Shown one piece after another: positions 1 through 10,668 of a DNA stretch of 64,000 nucleotides. The notes under the pieces were generated by a model. It did no database searches. It saw only the letters and a list, made by a program, of their open reading frames with translations, and was not told where the DNA came from. Position 1 is the stretch's first letter, and each line of letters opens with the position of its first letter. Source of the DNA: Ottelia alismoides (taxonomy: Eukaryota; Streptophyta; Magnoliopsida; Alismatales; Hydrocharitaceae); the NCBI GenBank assembly GCA_037367405.1, contig JAZKJV010011598.1, forward strand, positions 372,001 to 436,000. Direction: 5' to 3'. Position numbers and translations under genes: made by a program.

Positions 1-1918
1 TCAGAGCTTCTCCGGCGATTTTGAGAGCCCCAGACGCCAGAGCATCATTGCAGGAGTCTCCCGGACCTTCTTGTTGCGGCCCAGACCACCGGAGGCGCGT
101 CAGCTCGCCGGAGGAACTTCGTCTCGGCAAAGTTCTTCCCTGTTCTTCCTCAGGGTGCTTCCACCGTCCGATCCTAGGCACGCTCCAGTTTGATCAGCAG
201 CCGTCCGATCTGGATCCGCATCGACCGTCGATCTCTTTGCCAGATCTGATCTCCACCGATCATCGCCGAATCGTCATCGCGCGTTGTGCGCACGCCACGT
301 GGATAAGTGAGCGGCCCTCCGCCGTTCGATCACGCACGAAGAGATAAGGCGTGGGTATTTTGCACTGTCCCCCTCGCCAAATTTTGTATTTCATTTCAGT
401 CCATAAACTTTAAGCTGTAGTTTAAATATTTCTGTAATATTTGCAATTAGAACCCCGTAGTTTTCTTATTTGCACTTAGGTCCAACCCACGTCATCTCAC
501 GTGCCCAGTGCGCGTGAGGGGGCTGGGTATTTTGCAAGGACCCCCCTGGGGTTTGTTTATTTCGCTTAGGTCCATGATCTTTTTAATTAAGTTGTAATGT
601 TTTGGAGAAATTGCATCTGAGCCCCTGGAACTTTGTAATATTGCAAGAATACCCCTGCTAGGTCACGTGCCCAGTGCGCGTGAGTTGGACTTTTTGCAAC
701 GAACCCCCTCCGGGTTTGGGTATTTGTTTTTAGTCAAGAAACTGGTATTTAACGTTATATATTTTTGTGAAAATTGCATATGTTCCCCTGGATGTTCTGA
801 TAATTGCACTTATACCCCTGCCAGGCTTGTCTAACTTTTGGATGCTTGTTGTAATTATTTAAATTATCATTTTAAGTCCAAAAATTCCATAAAAATAGAC
901 TTGAGGTCCTGGATGCTTGCACTTTGACGTCCTAAATTTACTTTTTGATTTTTTTATTTTTATATTTATTAAAAATAAAAAACATGCTTTTTGTGCACTG
1001 TCTAGCTTAGAAAATGCCAAAAAAATATTAAATCACTCTAAAAATTCCAAAAAAATTCCCTAGAGTCTATTTTAACCTAATTTAGTGTCAGTCCAAAAAT
1101 CATTAAAAATCTCAAAAGAAAAACACTAAAAATTTAGAAAAACATTCAAAAACTTCAAAAAAATATATAAAATCAAGGAAAACTCAGAAAAATACAAACT
1201 CAGTTCCTGTTTGTTCTTTATTTTGTTCTCTTTATTTGAAAAATAGTGTGAAAAATTTTGATTGCTGTTTGCTATTTTTAACTTCCATTTTATTCACAGC
1301 CAGCACTCATTTCACTGTTTTGCTTTATTTCAGTCTTTAAAAATACCAAAAACACTTTGAAAAATCCCCAAAAATCACAAAAAACAGTAAAAAAATCCTA
1401 AAAATATCAAAAAGATTTAATTTCTGAATTGTTGATTATTTTTGCTTATTTTTATAAATCTTTTACCTTGTCTTTTATTCCATTGTTCTTAAATTCCAAT
1501 ATTGAAAAAAAAGGAAATAAAAAATATAAAATATAAAATTATAAAAATCAGAAAATTAAAAATCAAAATACAAAATTAAAAATTAAAATAAAAAAAATAA
1601 AAAAAAATTAAAAACCCACAAAAATTTATTTGCTTGCTTGCTTAGTGTAGACACTTGCCACACACACATACTTGTGCACACTTTTTTGAACTACCCTGTT
1701 TGTTCCCTGTGTTCGAACTCTCTGCATGCTTGTCACTATACACCATTGGTGCAGAGTTAAAAATAAATTTTGACTCCACATTATTTCTAATTTGTTGATC
1801 TTTAGTGTGGGTTAATTGTTGATTAGACACATTTTATTGTGGGTCACCGCAACGACCTCGGTTGTCTCCGCCTTGTGTGAGACATACTTTTTAGACCCTC
1901 GATAATCTGCGTTTATCA
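1..1918 (+). repeat. 5' LTR of Atl-1 (3' half only)
   Basis: Matches 14904-16827 nearly base for base; about 1.9 kb of its start lies outside the window. It begins in the GC-rich transcribed leader (about 1-350), passes through a block of CACGTG-containing repeats (about 360-830) and then a very A/T-rich tail (about 850-1620) ending in TTTATCA at 1918. Short ORFs such as the one at 21-347 occur identically in the other LTR and are not genes. Confidence 0.93.
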
Positions 1919-1920
1919 AA

Positions 1921-1938
1921 TGGCGCCGTTGCCGGGGA
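1921..1938 (+). promoter_or_regulatory. Primer-binding site of Atl-1 (tRNA-Asp type)
   Basis: Two bases after the LTR end stands TGGCGCCGTTGCCGGGGA, the complement of the 3' end of plant tRNA-Asp including its CCA tail. This primer choice is characteristic of Athila-type Ty3/gypsy elements. The match is perfect. Confidence 0.92.
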
Positions 1939-2932
1939 GCAACAACGAGTAGCTCATTTTTGGTTACTTGTGTTTAGTGTTTACCATAGCTTCATTTCAT
2001 CTCTCTTACATTTTTTGATATATATATTGCTTGAGCTATCTGACCACCCTTTCTTGTCTTCTTGCGAGATACCGCGGAACGAGGCGGATCTCTTAGGTGA
2101 CCCGGAGCATCCTTGGGAAGCGGAGCCGACCTTTCTTTAGCCAGGCCGGCAGGAGAGAGCAAGAGGATTGAGAGAGAGTGATTAGTTTAGTTGCTTTTTA
2201 TTTTTGTGAAGAGTGACCTTATTAATTTGTAATAATACAGGTACATTGGACACTTGGACTCTTGGACACTACCGGGCCTAATTTCCGGGTGTTTGTTCAC
2301 CGGGGGCTCACCGCGGTTTTCTCGCGTTTTATCGCTTGTCATTTTCCGATTTTGTTTTCCTTTTTCCTTTCTTTTGTGGATTGAGCCCTTAGCTTTAGGT
2401 CCTGCTTGATTCGATTAGAATAGGTCCAAACACACTAATTACCTTTGCATGTTCCTATAGATCATTGTTGGACTTAGACTAATTAAGTAGTTGATCATTG
2501 GCTTTCGATTTGCGCGCCGCGAGCTCACTACACACAAGCGCTTTCTCCTAACTCAAATGTGTTGAGCAGAGGAGGAGTGAGCCTAGACCGGACACTAGGA
2601 TTGAGAGTTAGCGGTTAACTCGTGGTTCTTCACGCTAGCAGTTGCCTATTCTAGGACGATTTCTGTTTTGCATATCGCCATATAGTATAGGTTTACAAAT
2701 TCTGCTTTGCATCCCGCATGGAGAGAGCTGGGATTCGCTGTAAGTCTTCTTACTTTGCATGCATCATTTAGGCACAAAGGTGAGATTTCCACCTTGGTGT
2801 CGACTTGCACGGCTTTTCCGACTCTATTCCCCCTCTGTTTTTGGAACAAAGTAGGATCAAGAAAATACAAAACCGTTAGGCGCTTGTTTGAATCTACTCA
2901 AAAGAAGCGATAACACCAAAAAAATTAAAAAA

Positions 2933-3018
2933 GGGACTGTTAAGAAAACTTGACCAAAAATAAAATCGATAATTGGATTCATTGCTTGGGGAGAGTAACA
3001 CCCTCACTTGTATTCAGG
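2933..3018 (+). promoter_or_regulatory. Conserved leader block (candidate packaging or translation signal)
   Basis: Starts GGGACTG and ends with GGGGAGAGTAACACCCTCA followed by TTGTATTCAGG after a short gap. The same order of motifs is found in Atl-2 (24932-25016) and on the minus strand of Atl-3 (38382-38465) although the flanking leader is much more diverged. The G-rich and C-rich halves of GGGGAGAG..CCCTC can pair. Function is inferred from conservation and position only. Confidence 0.5.
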
Positions 3019-3106
3019 TTGCATGGGAAGGTCTCCTTCCAAGTGAGGTGAGCGCTTCGTAAGGATTAGAGCCAAAAACCCTACTTGTGGCTGCCTTGTG
3101 TATCGC

Positions 3107-3361
3107 CTGGATTTCCGAAGTATTGGCGCTACTATCGTACGTAGTCGAGTAGGGCTTGGTCGCCATTGGTGACTCACTATTGTGTGAGCACCGACCTTTT
3201 CCGAAGTACCGAGCTTAGGCCACGCCTTCACGGGTGTGTCTGTCTCACCGGCTGCGTCCGAGTAGGACCTTGTACGCTCACGGGTGATTCCGTTGCGAGC
3301 GAGGTCCGAAGTATCGGTTTCGCCTATCGGCTTCCTCCCTCTATTTCTTTGGCTGAGTAGG
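3107..3361 (+). repeat. Triplicated module in the Atl-1 leader
   Basis: TCCGAAGTA recurs at about 3114, 3200 and 3305, and GAGTAGG at 3147, 3260 and 3355, always in the same order, making three degenerate units with spacings of about 86-110 bp. Atl-2 has an unrelated triplet of repeats at the equivalent place. Confidence 0.7.
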
Positions 3362-3708
3362 GATCCAGGAAGGGTTACAAGGACCTCAAAAAGCGCAAGT
3401 TACAGGTTACACAGGAGGAGGACAAGTACGGGGACACTTTCCTAACAGTACTCTCTCTCCTTTAGGCGTAGCGTTCTAAGGACTCGTGAAAAGATAACCT
3501 CCTGAATCAAGATAAAATTGACAAGATAAAAGCCGAACCTTCACGGCTTCACGTGTTGAGTTGGTGAACTTACCCCTGCTTTGTGTTTGATTGCTAGAAT
3601 TGTTTAGGTTAAGATCAAAAACACAGCACAATTGTGCGCGATTTTGTTGCATCTCATTTCATTCCTCTTCTTCTTTTGCATCTTCCCTGCTCTTCCCAAA
3701 CAATCAAG

Positions 3709-5742
3709 ATGATGGGACGGAGATCTCTTAGGCCGACCTTGTCGGCACCGCTATCCAGCACTCCTCCTCATTCATCTAGGAATACCTCGGAGAGTCCGCT
3801 CTCCGAGCCTGAGTTTACATCCACCCTGTTCCCCCTCGACCACCCTTCCCATTCTCCTTCTCTCAGTCCAATTGTTTCAGAATTCAGTGCATCACAGAGT
3901 TCAGCTCATTCAACAGCACCTGAGATGGCCTCTTTTGCTTTTTCAGAAAATCCAATGATGGCAGACAGAGGCGAGCACCCAGATGACCATGATCACCCTC
4001 CGTTCATAATTGATCAGGTGGCTATCAACAACTCCTTGTTAGCATCCCTGGAGACCATGCAGAGACAGATTCGTGACCAGGGAACATTCATGGGTGATCT
4101 GATGAGAGAGATAGCACAGATGAGAGAGAACCGACCTGGGGGCAGTGGAGGTGGAGGAGGAGGAGGACCTGATGCAGGAGGAGGCGATCCAGACGCTGAG
4201 AGACCACCGCAGACCATCATGAGGGAATTGCACAACCCAGCTGCATCCCTCACTCATCGTTGGATTCGACTCCCGCCCATTCATGGAGATTTCGAGCTTC
4301 GACCCCACACTATCCAGCTTCTACCCAAGTTCCATGGGTTGCCGACCGAAGAGCCGCACCTCCACCTCCAGGAATTCGAGATGATATGCAGTACCATCCA
4401 TGATCGGTTGATGACCGAGGACACCATAAAGATGATCGCCTTTCCATTCTCTTTGGTTGACAGAGCCGCCTACTGGCTCAAACACCTCGGGCGATTCGTC
4501 GACACATGGGCAGATCTCCGGACCGCGTACCTGAAGAAGTACTACCCTCTCGGCTGGACCAACGCAGCTAGAGCCATGATCAGTAACTTCGTCATGATCC
4601 CAAATAAATAATTCCATGAAGCCTGGGATCGATTCAGAGAGCTCATTGACCGGTGTCCACATCATGACATTTCCAAGCCCAATCTCGTGCAGAGTTTCTT
4701 CTGTGGGCTGACACCGGAACTGTAGGGGCTAGTGAACGCCTCTTGCGGTGGGTCTTATTTCTCTAAGGGAGAAGACGACGTCTGGGCCATTTACGAAGGC
4801 ATGGCAGAAAACTCTACTGTGATGACCCAGGCCTGAGTCTACACACAACAGAAGCCCCCGCAAGGAGCGGGATCATTCCAGAGGATCGCCCGCATCGATA
4901 CCGGTCCCAATACAGTGTCAGCTGCCGCAGCCCAAGCTGAATCAGCCACATCCGACATGGGCATAATCAGTGAGAAGCTGGACCACCTCGAGATCCTCGA
5001 GAAGAAGCAGATGCAAGGCATGGCCCAGATGGACCAGATTGCCAAGACCATGAATGATATGAAGACGCAGATCTTGTGCGTCCATGAGGCACAAACTCAG
5101 TCACAACAGCCTCCCAGATCACGTGCTAATCCGAGCAGTAGCAATGCCAGCCAGCCATCTACCTCGTACCGTAAGGTAAACCATGTGCAGGTAGAGCCGG
5201 TTCCATTGTTACCGTACTATCCATCGCAGCCACCATCTACAGATACTCAGATGGTGGTGTATCAGCCGGAGCAGCCACTGGCTATTCTTCCTCCACCATC
5301 CTTTGAGCAGGAACCATTGATGGAAGTCAATGGGATTTGGTACGATCGGTACCCTCAGCCCGGGATTCGTCGTGATCACCCCGGATTCCGTTGGGGCAAC
5401 GGTGGCTCCTCATCCCAACAGCAGAATCCAGCCCAAGGACAGCAGAACAACCAGCCACACCAGCAGCCCCAGTATGCCCATCAACATCAATATCAGAGTG
5501 GTCCTCGTCCCTCCTATCAGGGACAACATTGGAGGCAACGACAACAACCTCAGCAATCTTATGCCCAGCCGACCCAGAATTATCCGTACCAGCAACATCA
5601 ACAGCAGCAGCCCCATTTCCAGCAAGGACAACCGTCCGGTTCTCAGGGTCCCATCTTTGAGAACCCATCGCTCGATGATCTTGCCCGCTTGCTATCTGAA
5701 CAGCGAGCATCTTTCAGGCAAGAAATGGATGAATTCCGGTAA
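3709..5742 (+). pseudogene. gag: Atl-1 gag segment
   Basis: Gag would form the particle that packages the element RNA. The N-terminal part has a predicted coiled-coil region (about codons 105-145) followed by a poly-Gly/Asp linker near 4135-4190. The conserved core follows, with the motif series FELRPH, FPFS..DRAAYWL, TWADL...YLKKYYP and, after the first stop, FHEAWDRFRELI and FFCGLTPEL. The same series occurs in Atl-2 gag. The C-terminal part (about 5100-5640) is rich in Gln, Asn, Tyr and Pro, and I see no CCHC zinc knuckle. Stops at 4609, 4723 and 4834 break the core. Confidence 0.88.
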
Positions 5743-6492
5743 GAAATGAGAGACATAATAAAAGGCAAGGCCGCCATACCTGCTCAGATTGAACCTAACC
5801 CGAACAATCTGAAGAGGAAGTCTTAGCAGGTAGAGTTTACAGAGGATACTTCTCCTAGTGACGATTTGAATGATATGTCTTATTCTTTAAATGATGCTGA
5901 TTTTGTGACTACTAGGAGCGGTAGGATGCCAGCCGACGGTGCCTCTTCTGAGCGACAACCACCAGCTGAACCAGGAGCGCCAGAGGAGCAGAATAGCGGT
6001 GCTGATGCCGCTAATGATGATGTTGATGACGGTGGTGCTGATGCCACCCATGATGGAGTCCAGGACGACGGTGCTGATGCCGTCGTGATACCAGTTGCAG
6101 ACGGTGGTGCTGAAGCCACCATTTTGGATGATGAACCAGAGCGCGGTGCTGATGCCGCAAAGACCGGTGCTAGTGGTGGTGCTGAGGCCACCACATCTAG
6201 TTTTGTTGAGCCACCATCTGTGATGTTGCCACATTTTGTACCTAAGGACTGTGGGAACAAACAGAAAAACAAAAATATGAATAAAGGAAAAGTTTCTGTT
6301 CAAATTGCGGATCCATATGTGGTGAATGATGATTATTGTATGGAGTCTCCTTCTTCACCGGCATAGGGACCGATTCCTAGTCCTCCATCTGAGGAGGCCC
6401 CTACCATCCCCTTCCCTGAGGCACTCCGCCGAGCGAAGGGGAATAAAAGAGAAAATCCCAAAAAAGAGCAACAGGTAGAGTTCGGCAATCAG
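5743..6492 (+). pseudogene. Gag-protease linker with GADA repeats (Atl-1)
   Basis: Continues the gag-pol frame through TAG 5824 and TAG 6364. Between 5998 and 6195 it contains six repeats of a (G)GADA or (G)GAEA unit separated by acidic spacers of 10-16 residues; the DNA unit is GGTGCTGATGCC with variants. The segment is acidic and probably disordered. I know of no function for it. Confidence 0.75.
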
Positions 6493-7110
6493 ATGATAGA
6501 CAGATTCCACATTCAGCTGACTCTACAAGAAGCACTTGAGCACATCCCCCTCTTCAAGAAGAACCTGAAAGAGAAGACTACCGTCCGCAGGAAGAGGAGG
6601 AACCACAGAGATCAAATCCTTGTGCTCACTCATTCCACTTGCTGTACCATCCAGAACAAGCTGCCAGCTAAGCGACCAGATGCAGGAGCTCCCTATGTCA
6701 AATGCGAGATTCAAGAGCAGCAGTTTGATCGTACTCTATTAGACAGCGACTCTTCAATTAACCTTCTTCCGGCAGCCTTACTCGACCGACTCGAGTTTGG
6801 TCCTCTTCTTAGGAGCAGGACAGTCCTTCAGTTTGCTGATAGGTCGACTAAGAGGCCGAAGGGGTTATTGAAAGACGTGGTCGTTACCATTCAGGGCCTG
6901 AAATTCCCCGTGGACTTCGTTGTGTTGGACATGGAGATCCCTGAGTCGGTAACTGATGCCCCCATCATTCTCGGACGTCCATTCTTGGCCACAGCCAAGG
7001 CGGTGACCGACCATGATAGTGGGAAGGTATGCTTTCGCATAGAGGGCGAGACCATACAAATAGAGACGATCGAGGAAACCAGAGCCAGAGAGTTGGAATG
7101 CTCGGAGTAG
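6493..7110 (+). pseudogene. Atl-1 retropepsin-like aspartic protease domain
   Basis: Contains the aspartic protease signature LLDSDSSINLLP (catalytic Asp codon 6742-6744), then the flap-side region ADRSTKRPKG, and the ILGRPFLATA block near 6970-7000 that closes the retropepsin fold. A basic stretch (VRRKRRNHRD, about 6586-6615) precedes it. The usual Asp-Ser/Thr-Gly triad reads Asp-Ser-Asp here (Gly to Asp, codon 6748-6750), which would be expected to harm activity. The frame ends at TAG 7108 but continues in phase. Confidence 0.88.
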
Positions 7111-7254
7111 TCCAGTGAAGCAGCGCATTTGACAGAGGAAGAGCTAGACATCCACCAGGTGTGTGATTTTGTGATGACTGATGATGAATCCAACTGGGTA
7201 GATCCTGTAGCACCGACCCTCGCCTTGCCTACAGATTCACTGTATCTATAGCTC

Positions 7255-9444
7255 ATGGCAGTCGAGAGCCGGGAGGGCACACCCCTGGATGAGGATATAC
7301 CAGAGGCTGACAGTGTTGTGATGAGTGGTGCTGATGAGTTTCAATCTTGTTCTTCTTCTTTTGATCCATCGGATAAAGACATTGATTGGGATGATTTTGA
7401 TGATTATTTGCCTTGTCTGATTCCTTCTGAGCCAACAGCCATGACAGAGTGCGAGCCAATGCAGTTCATTGATGATTCCGCAAACCGCCCTTTGTCAGAG
7501 ATTCATGCAGAGCGAGAGTTCTCCCATGTAGACCTGGTCGCCTTCACACAGACATATCAGAAGCCAGATCTGCCGCCTCCCAGTTGTCCAGAACTGAAGC
7601 CTCTGCCGCAGTCGTTGAAGTACAGATTCCTTGCGGGTGAGCCAGATATGCACCCAGTCATTATCTCAGCAGGTTTGACTGGAGAACAAGAATCTCGTCT
7701 GATGGAGGTTCTTGAAAGAAACCGCAAGGTGATAGGTTGGAGTATCGCTGATCTCCAGGGGATTAGTCCGGCTCTGTGCTCTCACCACATCTATCTTGAG
7801 GATGACGCTAGGCCGTCGCGTGAGTTCCAACGACGGCTGAACCCGAATCTTCAAGACGTAGTCATGAAAGAGATTTCCAAGTGGTGGAGCGCCGATTTTA
7901 TCTACCCCATCTCCGACTCCAAATGGGTTAGTCCACTACATGTGGCACCCAAGAAGACGGGGATCACTACAGTTGTCAACGAGTCTGGAGAGGAGATCGC
8001 TACCAGAGTACCAACTTCTTGGAGGGTCTGTGTGGACTACAGACGATTGAATGAGGCCACCAAGAAGGATCACTTCCCGCTACCCTTCATTGATCAGATT
8101 ATCGAGCGGCTAGCCGGGAAGAGTCATTATTGTTTTCTTGATGGGTACTCTGGATACAATCAGGTGGCTATTGCGCCCGAAGACCAGGAGAAAACGACAT
8201 TCACCTGTCTGTTTGGGACGTATGCTTTCAGACGGATGCCCTTTGGTCTATGTAACGCTCCGGCGACATTCCAAAGGTGCATGTTGTCCATCTTCTCGGA
8301 CATGGTGGGTGACTGTTTAGAGGTCTTCATGGATGACTTCTCGGTCTATGGTGACAGGTTCGATGCTTGTCTTGACTGCCTAGACCGTGTGCTTCAGCGC
8401 TGCATAGAGGTCAACCTTGTTTTATCTTGGGAGAAGAGCCACTTTATGGTGACTCAGGGGACGGTCCTTGGTCATATCGTCTCCAACAGGGGCATGGAGG
8501 TCGATCCGGCTAAGGTGGATATCATCAGAAAACTCAATCCACCGTCCAACTTGCGTCAGTTGCGGTCTTTTCTGGGGCATGTCGGTTTCTACCGACGGTT
8601 CATTCAGGACTTCAGTCGAATTGCCCGACTTCTTACTGACTTGCTGACGAAAGACACCGAGTTTATTGTCAATGATAAGTGTCTTGAGTCGTTTGAGACT
8701 CTCAAAAATATGGTTGTTTCAGCTCCTGTCCTTCAGCCACCCGATTGGTCTCTCCCATTCGAGATCATGACGGATGCTTCAGATTTTGCCGTTGGGGCTG
8801 TTCTTGGACAGAGGAGGGATGGATTACCTTTTGCCATTCACTACGCCAGCCGGACTTTGGATGCCTCCCAGCGGAATTACACTGTGACTGAGAAAGAGAT
8901 GCTGGCCGTAGTCTTTGCTCTTGATAAGTATCGATCATATATTCTCGGATCTAGAGTGACAATCTACACTGATCACACCGCCATCCGGTACTTAATGGCT
9001 AAGAAGGATGCCAAAGCACGTCTTACCAGATGGAGCCTTCTGCTTCAGGAATTTGATATTGAGATTAAGGACAAGCCTGGAGTCAAGAATGTGGTGGCAG
9101 ATCATCTCTCCAGATTGGAGAATCTTGAGGAATCTGAGCCTAACGCACCTATCACTAAGACGTTTCCAGATGAGGCGATCTTGGCTGTCACCTCACTCCC
9201 GTGGTATGCTGACTTTGTAAACTATCTTGTTACCAAGACAGTCCCTCAGGGTTGGCCCAGGCAGAAACTTGAGACCTTCCTAGCTAAGGCCAAGTTTTAC
9301 CATTGGGTGGATCCCGTCCTTTATCATGAAGGAGGGGATAGTATCTGGAGGAGGTGCATTCCTCAAGAAGAGCAGCATAGCGTCCTCGAATACTGCCACA
9401 AGCTTGAGGCAGGAGGACATCATTCTGGAAAAAGGACAGCATAG
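7255..9444 (+). pseudogene. pol: Atl-1 reverse transcriptase and RNase H
   Basis: Longest open stretch of Atl-1 (729 codons). The RT has, in order, [38 protein letters not shown], the fingers/palm block [17 protein letters not shown] and the catalytic FMDD box (Asp codons 8332-8337, about residue 360). The RNase H domain follows, with MTDAS (Asp at about residue 507), TEKEMLAV and TDHTAI supplying its acidic residues, and ends near [11 protein letters not shown]. It then enters the start of the integrase zinc-binding domain (GGHHSGK) and stops at TAG 9442, where Atl-2 has a tryptophan codon. RT and RNase H look catalytically complete, but the upstream frame is broken. Confidence 0.93.
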
Positions 9445-9447
9445 AAG

Positions 9448-10482
9448 GTGCTTCAATCCGGCCTATGGTGGCCCACTCTCTTCAAGGATTCTGATGAGTT
9501 CGTGAAGAGATGTACTGACTGTCAGAAAATGGGAACCTGCGGACAGAGAGACATGATGCCCATGCAACCCATTCACTTTTGTGAGGTTTCTGATGCATGG
9601 GGGATTGATTTCATGGGCCCATTTCCTAAGAGTCAGGGATTCGAGCATATTTTGCTCGCTGTGGATTATGTCAGTCGATGGGTTGAGGCCATCCCCGCCT
9701 GAGCCGCAGATGCTAAAACCGTTTGCAAGTTCTTGAGGAAAAATATCATTTCACGGTTCGGGGTACCTAGAGTCTTGATTTCAGACGGGGGGTCTCACTT
9801 CATCAATGACAAGGTTAGGGCCCTTGCATACGAGTTCGGCATTGACCATCGGGTTGCCACTCCATATCACCCTCAGACTAATGGTCTTGCTGAAGTATCG
9901 AATCGGGAGATAAAGACAATCTTGCATAAAGTTGTCCGCCCAGACCGAAAGGATTGGTTACAGCTTTTGGACTCGGTCTTGTGGGCTTATCGGACTTCTT
10001 TCAAGAATCCATTGGGGACATCTCCCTTTCGTCTCGTCTATGGCAAGCCGTGCCATTTGCCAGTGGAGATCAAGCACAAATCTTTTTGGGCAGTCACTGA
10101 GTTGCTTTTAGATCCCGAGAGTATAGGAGACCAGAGAAGAGCAGAATTGGCAGCCCTGGAGGAACTTAGAGACACAACCTTTTCGAACAGCCTACAGTAC
10201 AAAGAGAAAGTGAAGACATGGCACGATTCGCATATCAGCCATAAACAGTTTGAGCCAGATCAGAGAGTATGGTTGTTTGATTCCAGACTGAAATTACTCC
10301 CAGGGAAGTTGCAGAGCAAGTGGAAAGGTCCGTATGTGGTCAGGAAGGTACATGACAATGGCAGCATCGACATATCCGAACCCTCATCTTCCTCTACCTT
10401 CCGCGTCAATGGTCAACGCCTGAAGCTATATCTAGATCATGATCCGCCAACCATTGACGTTGCCCCCATTCTTCTGGTATGA
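9448..10482 (+). pseudogene. Atl-1 integrase (C-terminal end of pol)
   Basis: Inserts cDNA into the genome. The zinc-binding HHCC module straddles the stop at 9442 (GGHH before, CTDCQ after). The catalytic core has Asp codon 9607 (GIDFMG), Asp codon 9784 (ISDGG) and Glu codon 9892 (LAEVSN) with 35 residues between the last two, the D,D(35)E arrangement of retroviral-type integrases. The C-terminal domain has [17 protein letters not shown] near 10300. A TGA at 9700 falls inside the core. I see no chromodomain, in keeping with Athila/Tat elements. Confidence 0.9.
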
Positions 10483-10668
10483 GATGTGTCCTTTGACTCT
10501 CATCATCTGCATCTCATACATGGTGATCAATTCCATTTTCAGCTGTACAACTCCATCTGTTCATATCACTTTCATCTGTTGATTTATTTTCTTCTTTTCT
10601 TCTTTTCTTCTTTTCCTTTCCTATTTTCTTTATCTATCAAAAAGGTGTCACCCCTTGTAGACAGTTTT

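Larger units (their letters stand above)
1939..3708 (+). other. Atl-1 untranslated leader
   Basis: About 1.77 kb between primer site and gag with no convincing ORF. Two parts resemble the leaders of Atl-2 and Atl-3: a segment around 2400-2760 (with the GCATCCC-ATGGAGAG region near 2708) and the block 2933-3018. A triplicated module lies at 3107-3361. The leader is where dimerisation, packaging or translation signals would be expected; the function here is inference. Confidence 0.75.
3709..10482 (+). pseudogene. Atl-1 gag-pol polyprotein (single frame, ten in-frame stops)
   Basis: From the ATGATG at 3709 one reading frame (about 2258 codons) runs to the TGA after 10482 and encodes Gag, protease, RT, RNase H and integrase. 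It is interrupted only by stop codons: TAA 4609, TAG 4723, TGA 4834, TAA 5740, TAG 5824, TAG 6364, TAG 7108, TAG 7249, TAG 9442, TGA 9700. No frameshift is needed anywhere. Most of the stops are explained by a single C-to-T or G-to-A change from a glutamine, arginine or tryptophan codon, judged by comparison with Atl-2 or with neighbouring repeats. An open frame could start upstream of 3709 only with a non-ATG codon, so the ATG pair at 3709 is preferred. The element cannot make an intact polyprotein without readthrough. Confidence 0.92.

Noticed and set aside
5327..5749. ORFs of 89-139 codons overlapping gag on both strands
   Set aside because: They are shadows of the Gln-rich gag segment in other frames.
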